DNA from: Lichtheimia corymbifera B2541
Lineage: Eukaryota > Mucoromycota > Mucoromycetes > Mucorales > Lichtheimiaceae
Length of the DNA: 64,000 bases
Direction of reading: 5' to 3'
Assembly (NCBI GenBank): GCA_000697475.1
Contig: JNEU01000912.1
Location: forward strand, 186,001-250,000
Below, one piece after another: positions 35,059-50,247 of the stretch. Positions within the stretch are counted from its first letter, which is position 1, and the number at the start of each line of letters is the position of its first letter. The position numbers were made by a program, and so were the translations under genes. Under the pieces are notes generated by a model. It was given only the letters and a program-made list of their open reading frames with translations, ran no database searches and was not told the origin of the DNA.

Positions 35059-36541
35059 AGTAAAAAGTGGAGGAAAATGAAAGAAAGAGATGCGAAAAAA
35101 GAATTTGAGCCCAACAATGGAATATCAATGGGGACAGCTGCAACTTACTGTTTACACAGGTGATTGAGAAGCCCGCATGAAAGACACAGATCACTGATTG
35201 AATAATGCACACGCAATAGCAAGTCGAAGGTTGACATCATTGATAACAACACCATTCCTTAGCTTGGCAGGTGGGAACCTTTTGGGAGGGAGCATTCCTT
35301 TGACTATAGCACCTAATATCAAAAGTCAAGCTTAATAACCAACGATGACCCATTAACAAAATACCCAGAAGGTTACCTTGTGGTTGATTGATTATCCTCC
35401 ATTTTTCATTGTGTCAGGCGTGGATCACGTGAGTGGGAAGACTAGGAAAAGGATCTGCATGAACAATGAGAAATCACCCAGTTCTTTATTCCAGCCCAGT
35501 ATTTACCATGTTTTCGTGACGCATCGTTGGACCCCATGCGACGACTGTCTTCCTCGATTGCCAAGTCCCAAAGGCTAGAATGCTCATTGCGGCACAGCAT
35601 TACGCAGTTGACGCCTTGATGCAAGCTGTTATCCACCATGGCAAGATGTGACGCAGTAATGGTTCCCCAGCTATACAGCCTTGACCTGTGAGATCACCAC
35701 GCGAACAAAGGCGACATGACCGAGTTATCTGTGCTCAAGCAAGTGGAGGAATGATACCGATCAAGCAGCAAGAAGAAAAAGGGACGTCGTCAAGCATCGT
35801 TTTATCAACTTTGAAGATAATACAACCGCCTTCTCGGACATCACCCAAATGTGCACCTTTCATGCAAATGAACATATTATTCCTCCTCGCTTATCCATCA
35901 CACCATGACTCGTCATATTAATGCTAGGCCTATTAGGTTCAATCTGATATGTGGACAATTGGATATTTTTCAACGTACTCTGGTGCTGGTGGTCAGGGAC
36001 GAGGTCTTTTGTATACCTATTATCATTCATCTCTTGGATAAGGAAGGTCAAAGGCTGCGTCAAGGTTACGAGCAATCTCGATAAAGCGTCATGTATGTTC
36101 AAGATGAAAACGTCAAGGACAGAGTGGAGCTTTCAAGAAGTTTCTAGCGGATGTATGGATCCAGAGGTACAAGAATTGGATATAGAAACCATATCAATAG
36201 CAATCGTTTATGCGCACAAATATTGGACAATACATTTGATGCTTATACCCTATATCGTGCACGTGCAGAGTACATTATTGTATGTCTTGGATAATCGACC
36301 TGGGTGAGACACACATTAATAAAGCAATACAAACGGTTCCAGTTAATTTCAAAACCAATACATGGATCGAATCATAAGTCGTCTTATCCTAAAACATAGT
36401 AGGCAGTAGATCGCTAAAGCTTCATCCTCCTTGTGGATCTCATTTCTGCTTGCACCAATGATCGATATTTTTGGGAGCAAGATAATGCATGAATGAGCTT
36501 TCTTGTGTTTTCACCTTTCTTTTTCCTCATTATCGCTTCTC
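35059..36541. other. Unassigned 1.5 kb; possible decayed minus-strand gene
   Basis: No confident gene. Pieces on the minus strand look partly coding, for example MVDNSLHQGVNCVMLCRNEH (35.6 kb), DVREGGCIIFKVDKTMLDDV (35.8 kb) and MNIHDALSRLLVTLTQPLTF (36.1 kb), but stops and frame changes separate them and I recognise no family. The right part holds the upstream region of the first RecA2-like gene. Confidence 0.35.
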
Positions 36542-37550
36542 ATGACAGAGGATCAACATAAGCAGCAAGATCCTGACCATGTCTGCTATGACGAGTTGCT
36601 GGATCTATACCACGACGTCCTTCAACGATACAGAAGGTCCAAAGGCTTTGATGGATCTTCATACGCAATGATGCACAGCTCCGAATTTGACGAAGCCGCA
36701 AAGAAGCATAATGACTCGAAATGCAAAAAGGACTCTCCTGTGTTGAATTCAGCTCTAAAACTTTTGGCTGATCGAAATACCACGATGAGAGAGAATAACA
36801 TGGAAGAGGTATTGGCACGTGCAAGAGCCCAACTTTCTATCGATCGACAACAGCAGAGAGAGAATACTATACAAGAGATGTATGCACGTACATATATACC
36901 ACAACTTTGTACCAACAATCGACAACAGCCACAAGATGAGCCTGATCCAAAACTTGTTCAGCATTGCTTGGTAAAGATGAAAGACAGCGACCAGGTTCTT
37001 TCCCAATTCCTAGCCTACCACAGTGGATTCTTTGGAAACCAACGTATCCTGTTTTATTGTGTAAGCAAGATTTGCTGCCTTTTTTACAGCGTATGTACAT
37101 AGCACCAACATGCTGTAATATAGGATGCGGACATCAATGCTAAAGCTATCAGTGGCTCTCTATCCGTCAGAGATATCATCCGATGAGCGTCATTCGCGAT
37201 TAGAGGCATTCCGTCCTGCACCTTGTGTGCTCGTTGTCAGTGGTGAGAATTTATCGCTTAAGGAGCTTCATGGTATCCCGGTGGCTGCTGTGTTTTTGTA
37301 TTATCCTCCACGTACCTCACATTTAAGAAAGACGCCAGGTGGCATATTTGGCTATCAAAGCCAAATCGACGCGGTGTGCCGCTTTGGATATCCTGGTCTA
37401 TGCATAGTGATAGTTCAAGATGAGGCTGTGCAGGAAGCACTCGAGTCACTTGCATCGTTTTATTATCTTCGCTACGGGACCAAATTGAAGCAATTAGATC
37501 CGAGACCGGATGGGTCACTGGCACAAACATTAGCAAAGCACTTGCTATGA
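36542..37550 (+). CDS. RecA2-only DEAD-box-derived protein, copy A
   Basis: Unknown protein whose C-terminal ~190 residues look like the second RecA domain of a DEAD-box helicase, closest in layout to DDX19/Dbp5. Exon 1 (36542-37060): MTEDQHKQQDPDHV, about 130 helical charged residues, then VQHCLVKMKDSDQVLSQF and NQRILFYC, matching the strand before and at motif IV. Intron 37061-37123. Exon 2 (37124-37550): SRLEAFRPAPCVLVVSGEN, ELHGIPVAAVFLYYP in place of motif V (ARGID), and YQSQIDAVCRFGYPGLCIVI in place of motif VI (HRIGRTGR), then KLKQLDPRPDGSL as in the Dbp5 C-terminus. No DEAD box or Walker A lies upstream. The arginine fingers are lost, so ATP hydrolysis is unlikely. A one-base frame break lies near 37157-37165. 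Copy B follows 640 bases downstream. Confidence 0.65.
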
Positions 37551-38193
37551 ATAGAAGACGTTTACATCCATAAAGAAAGGGGTATGTTTGGAATGCGTAC
37601 GCTTCCCTACTAGTAGTAAGGGTGACACAAGCTCATCCATAACAGTACTTCCATTTATTACTCTGCTCAGCATCATTGATGGTGACAGAAATCAAAGAGG
37701 CATGTGTGGTGCATGATTCATGATAGCAACCTTACTATTATCATGGGCGAGTGTTTGTTGTATTGAGATGGTCCAAGAACCAGAAAATTGGTAGAGTGTG
37801 TTCACTAGTCGTAATGTGTCTGGTTCTCCAAGAAAGAGCCTCAGTGGTCATTGTCAGATAACGACATAACCAAATTAGGCCAGGTATCTGCAAACAGCAT
37901 CATTTTCTTTTTTGTGTACAAACAATGTCATTTATTTGTGAGCTTGTCCGGTTGTTCATTGTGCTAATAAATGCATCATTTGGGTATGAGTACTTACGAT
38001 GGGATGATGCAAGGACTACAGCAAAATCCGCTGCATGACTTTTTCTTTTTACTATCCGCTGGCTTGATCCATTGAAAGGGGTGGCGCGTCCTCGCTTTTA
38101 AAGCACGCTTGACAAAAAAGTGAGTGATATATGCTGGAAACGAATTATAATGATAATACATACCAGCATGAAACGTTGCTTCTTCCGCCGCCA
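37551..38193. other. Spacer between the two RecA2-like genes
   Basis: No gene seen. It contains the 3' flank of copy A and the promoter of copy B. Confidence 0.45.
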
Positions 38194-39118
38194 TGACCGA
38201 ACTCAATCCAAACACAATGCTCTGGACCAGCTCGTCAATCTAACTCGACACGAGCCTGGAACAAAAACACAAGAGCTTATTCGGCTTAACAACATAGCGA
38301 TAGAGGGTGGCAAACTAGTCAGCCCTCGAAGCCCATGACGATTCAACATGCGATCGTGCTTCGCCAGCATTAAAGTCGGCTGTAGATTTGTTGTTCGAAC
38401 GATATCGCTGGATCTGGATTGACAGGCTCGACGAGTTGAGCGCGGCTAATAAAGCGACGGCTTCCCTCAACCGACAACGACTAGACACAACGCCTGATTT
38501 GCAGCATGTGCATCATTGTTATTTAAACATCAAAGGCAGCATTACGGACTTCGACAGAATACTAAAAATGAACCTCAAATATCTCAAAAACAATCGGATT
38601 ATATTTTACACTGTAAGTTAAGAGTAGGGATGGTTATTCACTTATTTACTTGGGTTATGTAGAATGATGATGGTGCTGAACGTATCTGCGGTATATTGTG
38701 TCCTGCAGCTGTGCCACATCCGAATATCAAGATGGGTGCATCTATCAGCAAGCGACATCGACGCTTAAAGATCTTCAAAAGCATGCCTTCCGTATTGATT
38801 GTCAGCGGTGACAATGTAACCATCGACGAGCTCCACGGCATTCCAGTCGATGCTGTGTTCCAGTATTATCCATCACGCAGCAAATATACAAGAAAGGTAC
38901 CAGAGGGTATCGTCGATTACGAGGAACAAACAAAGGCGCTTTGCAGATATGGACGCCAAGGACTATCGTTGATCTTTGTTCAAGATAGAATCGTCAGACA
39001 CGAAGTGATGGACCTCTCAGATGAAAACTACGCAAAGTATGGAACCCATTTCGAGGAATTGGATACAAAAGGAGAAGGTGGATCACTAGTACGAACGTTG
39101 GAAGAGTACTTGTCATGA
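38194..39118 (+). CDS. RecA2-only DEAD-box-derived protein, copy B
   Basis: Tandem paralogue of the preceding gene. It starts with the same Met-Thr-Glu (ATG 38194), has the same middle block (ASPALKSAVDLLFERYRW against DSPVLNSALKLLADRN in copy A) and the same intron position right after the motif IV strand (NNRIIFYT, intron about 38612-38661). The C-terminal exon reads RRLKIFKSMPSVLIVSGDN, ELHGIPVDAVFQYYPS (motif V place), YEEQTKALCRYGRQGLSLIF (motif VI place, no HRIGR) and FEELDTKGEGGSLV near the end. The exon 2 frame is intact. Exon 1 has two frame shifts, soon after the start (about 38203) and near 38321, both between stretches aligned to copy A. Function unknown; a protein- or RNA-binding RecA fold without ATPase is my inference. 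Confidence 0.62.
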
Positions 39119-40192
39119 CGCATGGACCCTACTTGAGCATTATGGGGACACACACGCACACACACGCACGCACAAACATGGATATTGTGGAGAGACCTAG
39201 TTGCCGCCTAACGCGTTATCGGCTCTATGATTTACGATGATGCTATACGTAGTTATTCTACCACATGCCATTAATATACCACCGTCGGATCCTGGATCCA
39301 GTAATTTGTGTGGAATAAAACACCATTCATCGTTATTGCCACTTCGATGACATATACACGAACATTCTTTGGATGTAAGACTTTTTCGAGCCATTGTAGA
39401 CCAACAAATTCCACCCGCGTAGATTTGATAGAGAACTATTAAAATGGTTGTTTGCCATATGTTAGCATACCTGGTGACGTTATCGGATGATTTAAGGTCG
39501 CACTGTTCTGCACCAGTGAAATGCCAGATAGGATTGCCACGCGGGTGAATACTGAGTCCAACTTTTATTACTGAGCAGTTAACCCTCAAAGAGTACAATG
39601 TTTCCTATATCAGAAGATCCTCTCTCATGTTTAAAGAAAAAGGGATTGAACACAGGCCTTGATGCATATTTTCCACGTTGTAAAAGTGCTATTTGAGAGA
39701 CAACAAATGACAGGCGATCCACCACCAAGAGCGGGCCATTATGTATATGAGCGCTTTTTGCTTTGCCACCTTTAAAGACTATCCCCCTTTAACAATAAAG
39801 TTGGGTTGTTGACATCATTTGCTGTGGAGGCTTATCCAACCACAAACCTAGTACTCGGCCGATAATTATACACCAATTACACACAACAACTATGGATACC
39901 TTTTCGTGGGCAGGTGACCATTGCCCTAAACGCATACTCCTGCTGTTGTTATCTTTGCGCCACCCGCCACCCACCAACCACTACCACCACTTTACTGCAT
40001 CCTGATTTGTTAATCACTGAGAAGCTTAATTTGTTGCTGCTGCTGTGCATTCTTCACATGCCCCACCTCCCTTAGGAACATACAGCAGCAGGCCTATGGA
40101 TGTCTTCTTTGTGCGCGTGCGCGATTTATGCACATATAAAAGGAGGTGCGATTCCTTGTTCTTGGAAACATTATAATCCATCACAATCAATC
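39119..40192. other. Mostly non-coding; one weak minus frame
   Basis: A 133-codon open frame on the minus strand (39197-39598) encodes a Cys/Trp-containing stretch (SLTSKECSCICHRSGNNDEW) with a possible internal intron, but no family is recognised. The right end is the promoter of the zinc-finger gene. Confidence 0.35.
40135..40141 (+). promoter_or_regulatory. TATA box of the zinc-finger gene
   Basis: TATAAAA 58 bases before the ATG at 40193. Confidence 0.6.
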
Positions 40193-40885
40193 ATGCCAAA
40201 ACAACTTCAACTTGTCAACACCTTTTATTATCATCATCAACCTTACAATCTTTGCTATAGTAACAATATGGTCCTCCCTTCCACTTTTTCTTCTACTACT
40301 ACTCCCATCGCCACCTTACCCACTACCACACCACGACAAGCGTGTCTCTCCTCCTCTGATGCCTATACCAGTTATGGTCAACAAGTCATCAACAACAAGG
40401 TCTGTTGTGTTGTCATTTCGTCACACACTTGTTGCATGAATGGGATGCGTTGTTGTTGTGTATGATGCATGCGTTGAGGAATATGTCATAACTCATATGT
40501 TGTCCTTGATATATGGGTTTATCAGGCCGCAGCTGCTATTGATCATCACCATCATCATCATACGCCGCCACCATCGTATTCTCAAGTTGTAAATAATGCG
40601 CCGTTGCCATCATCATCATCATCAAGAAGTCCACCAAGGCCCTGTCCAAGGGTACCACCAGCAGCAAGTAACCGAACGTGCTACGAATGCAACCACACAT
40701 TTACACGACCAAGGGATCTGCGACGACACTTGGAGCAATCCGACAAACACAATGCCGTACGAAAAGTGCAGTGCGCTTTATGTCTAAAGTCATTTACACG
40801 GGAAGACGTCATGCGACGACACTGTGGCAGAAAGCGATGTCTGGAACGTTTTGGGTTGCTAATGTCAACGTTTGAATATAGCTAG
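40193..40885 (+). CDS. Small two-finger C2H2-type zinc-finger protein
   Basis: Putative DNA-binding regulator. Exons 40193-40399 and 40526-40885 join in frame to 189 residues. A Thr/Ser-rich start (MPKQLQLVNTFYYHHQPY) is followed after the intron by Ala, poly-His (six) and Pro/Ser segments. The C-terminal fingers are TCYECNHTFTRPRDLRRHLE and QCALCLKSFTREDVMRRHC; the second has Cys instead of His as its last ligand (HCGRKRC), a common fungal variation. Both have the R-D/E-D-L/V-RRH helix typical of fungal C2H2 regulators. The target genes are unknown. Confidence 0.8.
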
Positions 40886-41755
40886 CTAGTCTACACCACG
40901 TACATAGAAGCATTTCTCCTTTCATTCATTGTGAATACAGCATGATCTTTTTTGTTATATAAGGATACAAGCATTTGACTGAATGTATGTGTATGGCAGT
41001 GGCAGTAGTATTATCATTTGCTTTTTGGAATTGGGGGTTAAGCCATCAGACCATAGCCTCTTCCTTGCCACGTCCATGGAAAAAGGAAACGGGCGAGATC
41101 ATCAACTGCTCATGGCGGCCCAAACGGGCAAACATCCACAAGCACACTTCACTCTTAGAAAGGGCTATCACAGGTCATCGTCTGACTCGGAAACTGTGTC
41201 TAGTTTATAAAACGTAGACTGGTTATGTACTGCATACAGATCCTGTAGAGTACGGTCCTAAAGAAAAATCGAGTTCCCCAAGTTGGCCCTCCTTTTATAA
41301 CTTTCCAATGCTGTGACCGCTCGCTTGTGAAAATTTTTTCATTCGTTGCCAGATTTACACGGGTCCATGGCATCGGGTTGTCGGTGTTAAGTCTTTTAAC
41401 AGCAGCAAGCAGCTGCTGCTGAGCCTGTAATCGTTGCCATGGAAATGTCCTGTACACAGCATCGTATTGAATACACCAAAGGAACCCTTCTATGGGATGC
41501 CTCTTATGATGACATGCGTACTTTTGCTTGGAGTTATCATGATCCAATCTTTGCTCTATTTCTCATAAAGATATGCAAGCAACTATTTGTCGGGGCTCAT
41601 GGATTACATTTACCCACCTACGAAGCTATTGTCAAGCCAATCCCATTTCTCAACCACACACACACGCACAAGCCAAAGTCTTAAAGTATTTGATGGAAGG
41701 CATGAATGGAATAGGATAAGTGATGTTGGGTGTAGGCTGCTTTTCGATAAAATTA
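40886..41755. other. Intergenic, no confident gene
   Basis: A 115-codon minus frame (41200-41547) and an overlapping plus frame exist but neither resembles a known protein. The region ends at the MCM6 stop. Confidence 0.35.
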
Positions 41756-45199
<3,444 letters not shown>

Positions 45200-46994
45200 T
45201 CGGAGAAGGTAAAGAAAACGCGGACAAGTGGACGTGCTCAGTAACACGTTTTTACACGTCGTCGTCGCGAAAAATGTTTGGCTGACAGTCACTGGATCTT
45301 CTCAGGTACCATCCCATCCCATTCATACATCCCCTATTGACCACCACGTTTCAAGCCCTTTCATTTAAATCACATATACTTGTACACCTCTTTTCCTTTT
45401 GTATCCAAAAAAAATTATTCATAAATTCGTTGTTGGCCAATTTGAGACATGGTTGAAGCATACAAGGGAATGCACACACTAAGCGAATCTTCTATGTCGA
45501 CCCAATTGCTGCGTATTGCAAGTGCACCATCCTTTTTTGAGCACAGCAAGTGATTCGTGATAGTCGAAAGGCATCATTGTCTGATAACGGATGGTGCCAC
45601 CCGTGAGGACGCCCCATCAATCTATCAGATCAGGTCATCACCATTCCCAACAATACCCACGCCCACCATGCAAATAAAAGATGTTGTCGCCTATCATTTC
45701 ATCGTTTTACTTTCGCACATTCTTTTTCTTCCATCATATAACTCTTGTTTGCTGACACCTACCTATAGTAAGGTGCTAAGGTCCACCTATGATAGCCCGT
45801 ATGCCGGCATTTTTTCAAGTTGGTCATTGTATCCCTGGCCATGTATCCCTGCATCCGTCGCCACCTTCACCAATACCAATCACTGATTGCGATACTGGTT
45901 CAGCTCTGAAACGAGAAAACGATATCGTTCCAAGTGGCGAATCTTGTATTCAATGTGGAAGAGACGATTCGCCCAAAGACTAAAGGAGCATGGAAAGATT
46001 GAAGCACTATAACACAAGTTAGTAACATTGAAAGCTATGGCGATGTTGTCAAACGCCAACCTCCCTTTTTATGTTTTAGAGGGGTCAAGTACCGGAAACC
46101 TTTCTGGACCAGATACCAGATGTGGACAACGAGCTCGTAAGTATTATAAGACAGTTTCTCTGCATCATGGATAAAACTGAAACTCACATGGAAGAATACC
46201 ACAGGTATGGACCCAACCTCGCCACTACAAACAAGGAGCAGTTAACTTTGATGCGGGAAAGAAGGGCCCCGGATATGTGGTTGTATCGTCGTTGTTCTCG
46301 TGTAGGCGCAAGATGCTATCGATGAGTAGCCGCGAAAGATGAACAAGTATATCCCAACAAAGGTTGCTTTTTCTCCACATGTTGCTGATGTTAGTTGCGA
46401 GCTTTCTGATGGTACCAGATTTCAAATGACTGTGCCCTTGCATGATGAACGATGGTGATAAACGAACCAGGTGGCATATCAGTTATAGGGATATAAAGAT
46501 AGCAATCCAACGGATACATAAAAAGGTCATCTTACTTACAGTCAAAGGTTATACTATGTTAATAAAAGACATGCTGTATCATACATATAAAACTACCCTA
46601 TAGGTCTGTATGGAACATCACATCGTCTAAATCTTGATAGGAGGAAATGTTGCTTAAATTTCAAAAGGGTGTACTGTACAACACACACATACAACTCTGG
46701 CTGATCTTCTCCGATCGCATAAACCTGGTAACCGAAAACAGCTTAAAGCGCAGGTCTACGCATTGAACGCCGCTTTCACAGCTTTCAATCCTTCAGCGAT
46801 ACCATTGTTTTCGGTACTTTTTAAAGCAATGTGATGAGTATGTTGTTGGGACAAGCGTCTCGCTTGTGTATCGTCCAATGATGTCGATCATGTTCCTCCG
46901 AAAATAAACACAGCGCCGCCCGCTAGAGCCTAATTTTAAGGTAGGTGGTTTCGCTGTTGCCTTTTTCTCTCTTTCATCGTCATCATCCCTCACC
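45200..46994. other. Long intergenic region, possible gene fragments only
   Basis: Divergent region between MCM6 (-) and the esterase (+). From about 45450 the plus strand has short frames (MVEAYKGMHTLSESSMSTQ; later SCIQCGRDDSP, which recalls the first half of a GATA-type finger) but the second half of the finger is missing and no consistent exon chain forms. No gene called. Confidence 0.4.
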
Positions 46995-48162
46995 ATGCCA
47001 GTACAACTTGAACCCTTTCTCGAAAAGTTTTTAAAGGAACGTCCTGCCTTTGACGCTACCCAATTTCCTCCCGAGGTTATTCGTCAAGGAGAGCGTTTTG
47101 ATCTTAGCACCCTCAATTTACCACCTGTCCTGGAAGAACAAAAGGTTATCCCTACTCGTGCTGGCGGCACCGTTAGCCTTACCATCACTCGACCAGTCGG
47201 TTCAGAAAACGAAACCCTTCCTGTTATTCTCTTTTTGTAAGCAATCAGACATACGCATGTATACAAGTCCGTTATTAATCTTTGTGTTTATTAGGCATGG
47301 CGGTGGATGGGTCATTGGTAGTGACAACACGCATAGTCCTATTCGATGTGAGGTAATAAGATGACCAATTCATTTCCCATATGCAAATAGCCTGTCTGCC
47401 CAACATCTCCGACAAGTAAAAAGATGCATATGCCAATTTACTGACTTGACCTAGTTAACTACACGTGCCCATGCCGTGGTAGTTTTTGTCAACTACAGCT
47501 TGAGTCCTGAAGTGCGATTCCCGGTGGCTATTGAAGAATGCTATGATGCCCTTGAATGGGTCTTGAAGAATGGTGCATCGATTAACGTCGACCCTTCCAC
47601 ACTTGCCGTTGCTGGTGATTCCGCTGGCGGAAATCTATCCACGGTGATGTGCTGTATGTTTATTAAACAAGCTGATGTGATGTATAGATTAATTAACCTG
47701 CTCATGGTTGGATAGTGTTGGCTAAGCAACGTGGATTGAAGGATGCCATCAAGTTGGCTATTCTCATTTACCCTGTTACGGATGCTGATTTTGATACCGG
47801 TTCATACAACGAATTCCATGAAGGCTATTTCTTGACACGCAAGGTGATGAAATGGTTTTGGGATCATTATCTCCCTGATGAAGAAGAGCGTCGCAAGAAT
47901 ATCCTTGCTTGTCCTTTACATGCCACATTGGATGATCTCAGAGGATTGCCCCGCACACTGGTCATTACCGCTGAAGCTGATGTGCTCCGAGATGAAGGTG
48001 AAGATTACGCACGTAAACTTATGGCAGCTGGTGTTCCTGTTGTTACCACTCGCTATCTTGGTATGATTCATGGCGTCTATATTGAGTCCTTCAGCTATCA
48101 GTGCTATTGATCAAATGGTGGGAGAGCTCAAGAGTGTATGGGCAGGCAAGAATAAGCTTTAA
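46995..48162 (+). CDS. HSL-family alpha/beta-hydrolase (esterase/lipase)
   Basis: Hormone-sensitive-lipase-type carboxylesterase. Exons 46995-47236, 47295-47352, 47455-47653, 47716 to about 48162. ATG 46995 (MPVQLEPFLEKFL). The oxyanion-hole motif is HGGGWVIGS, the nucleophile Ser sits in VAGDSAGGNLS, the Asp in LVITAEADVLRDEGEDYA, and the His in GMIHG. Normal length (about 325 residues). Just after the catalytic His the frame changes (near 48085): the other frame continues SAISAIDQMVGELKSVWAG to a stop at 48162, as expected for the family, while the first frame stops early at 48110. I take the longer end as real and the change as a one-base error. Confidence 0.87.
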
Positions 48163-48290
48163 TAATGTAATATGTTGACTATTGACTATAATAAAACAGC
48201 CATCCAAGCATGATCTAGCTGCGTTACATAAAGTCTTGTGATCAATATCAAACACCGAGTTTGCAGGATTTTTCTTCTTCACTTACAATT

Positions 48291-49112
48291 ATGTCTAATA
48301 CGCAGCAGCAGGAGATTGGCAATGATACTTTGACAGAGCAGCAACAGCAACAATCGAGCAAACAGCAAGTGACCGCGACGCCAATGCAGGATAAAGCACA
48401 AGGCAAGTAAGAATGGAGAGATCTAGATCGAGCCGATTGCTAACAAGTGGAATAGTAGACACCGATGCCAACAAGGAGCGATCGTCATCACCAGGTTCGT
48501 CCACTGATGGAGAACATAGCGAACAGCCTGTGCATCCACTTGGAACACCCATATCCATGGCCAGACTACCAGTGCCTGAAAAGAAACAGCCATCATCATC
48601 AGCATCATCCAACCAACCCGATGCAGCTGTGGAAGAGATTACTGTGAGCGATGTGGAAGAGGACAATGATACCCAACACGTACCTGTACATGATGATGCT
48701 GCACCTTCAATACCGGCATCACAGCAAGATGTGGCACCAAGCAACGACGTATCGATAAAAAAAGAGGATTCTACAGCAACGGACACCTTATGAAGATGGA
48801 GGATCGGAAGTAACCAAGAGGCTTCTCAATACGACGAGTGATGATATATGGGGTCCACGCACCAACGACGATTTACCTCAGGGGATGAAGGTTACACGCG
48901 AGCTCTTTAACGAATACTCTATCGACGAGTCGAGCGTGATGCATGATCAGCTGTTTGAACTTTTGATCAAAGCCACAGACCTTGATGACACCATCCACCA
49001 ACAAGCAGATGCCATTATTCAAAAATACCGCCAGCACGACGAGGGTCATGATAAAGTTAGCAAGGATGCTGGTGGTGGTGACGATCATGAAGGAGACCCA
49101 TCAAACCAATGA
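48291..49112 (+). CDS. Acidic Ser/Gln-rich protein, unknown
   Basis: Not recognised. ATG 48291 gives MSNTQQQEIGNDTLTEQQQQ, a short intron near 48408-48455, then a Ser/Pro/Asp-rich disordered stretch with KKEDSTATD. The frame changes near 48780-48790; the continuation YEDGGSEVTKRLLNTTSDD, IWGPRTNDDLPQGMKVTREL and MHDQLFELLIKATDLDD looks like a small helical domain, then a charged end and TGA at 49112. The C-terminal part looks conserved in style, so it may be the functional region; no function is proposed. Confidence 0.5.
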
Positions 49113-49329
49113 CAGCACTTTGCGAGTGATATATATAAATCCATACATAGTCCACATCCTCTTGCATTCATCATTTTGTACATAACAACGCTGCGATATA
49201 AATATCCCATTGCCGTAATTCTATGGATGCGTGATACCAGGTAGCAAGAATGGAGAGATATATAATGGTGTTATTGTTTTAGGTAGTAAGAATGGGTAAC
49301 TGTTTATGTTGAAATGATGATAAGAGCAT

Positions 49330-50247
49330 CTAAAAGATGGATTGAGCTGCTTCGCTACCGACTAAAAGGAAAAGAGAAGGATGGATGAGTGAATCATGTG
49401 AAGACCGAAAAAGGGGGTGGAGAGAATACTTACGTGTAGCACCGAAACCCCAAGTAGCTGCATTGGCAACGTTTGAACCAACCTTGCCAAGCATACCAGA
49501 GAACTTGCTTCCTCCTTCTTCTTGATCTGGTGGTGCAGCAGCTGGAGGTGCAGCGGATGGTGCTGGTTGAACAGGTGGTGCAGCATATGGAGTGGGTTGT
49601 GGAGGTGGTGCGGCATAGGATTGAGCTTGTGGAGGAGGAGTAGCATAGGATGCTGCTTGAGGAGCGGGATAAGCGGGAGGCGGCTGAGAATAACCACCAC
49701 CAGGTGCCGAATATGGACTACCACCACCATTGAAACCCTTCTCCTGACCATAACTCTGGTTTGTGTTTTGACGTGGTGGAGTAGCAGGTGGTGGAGGTGG
49801 TGGAGTAGCAGCAGCAGGTCTTTAAGACATGTTAATATCTCACAATGGCTTGTTGCGAGCGAGAACAATGAATATAAATGCTTACGTTTCTTTCTTTTGA
49901 ACATAATTGCTTGGGAAGAGACCTGATATTCGTTATTCTTTTTTTCACCCCTCATCAGCTGATTGTAACATACCATATTCTGTTACTTGGATAATATCAC
50001 CTTGTCTGAAACTCAAATCTTGTGGGTTGGGTCCATTGAAATCATAGAGAGCTTCAGCAGTGGCAAGACTGCTAGGTGCAGCGTTGTTATAAGAGGGTGG
50101 AGAAGGCACTGCACGACTTGCTGGTGAAGCAGCAGCAGCAGGAGCAGCAATTGTGTTGGGAAGGTTTCTTTTGATTTCATCGTAAGCTGCAGGTGTCATG
50201 TTGCTTGAGAAAATGTGGTTGGCGAAAGCGGTTTCTTTGTTGCTCAT
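49330..50247 (-). CDS. SH3-domain protein, Lsb1/Pin3-like, with shortened SH3
   Basis: Relatives bind Las17/WASP and tune actin patch assembly. ATG 50247: SNKETAFANHIFSSNMTPAA and YDEIKRNLPN match the N-terminal helix of Lsb1/Pin3. The SH3 starts ATAEALYDFNGPNPQDLSFR, QGDIIQVTEYG, then an intron (49923-49973, 51 bases) and LFPSNYVQKKE, which is the end of the domain. The central strands with the conserved Trp pair are absent, about 13-15 residues. A Pro/Gln/Ala/Tyr-rich tail follows, ending ANAATWGFGATLGSEAAQSI over a last short exon (stop at 49330). Intron and exon phases keep frame throughout. Confidence 0.8.

Noticed and set aside
45930..45980. Half of a possible GATA-type zinc finger (SCIQCGRDDSP)
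   Set aside because: The Trp/Arg loop and second Cys pair are missing in all frames nearby and no exon chain supports a regulator; kept only as a note.
49522..49926. Plus-strand Trp/Cys/Arg-rich frame
   Set aside because: It is the complement of the Pro/Ala/Gln-rich tail of the SH3 protein.
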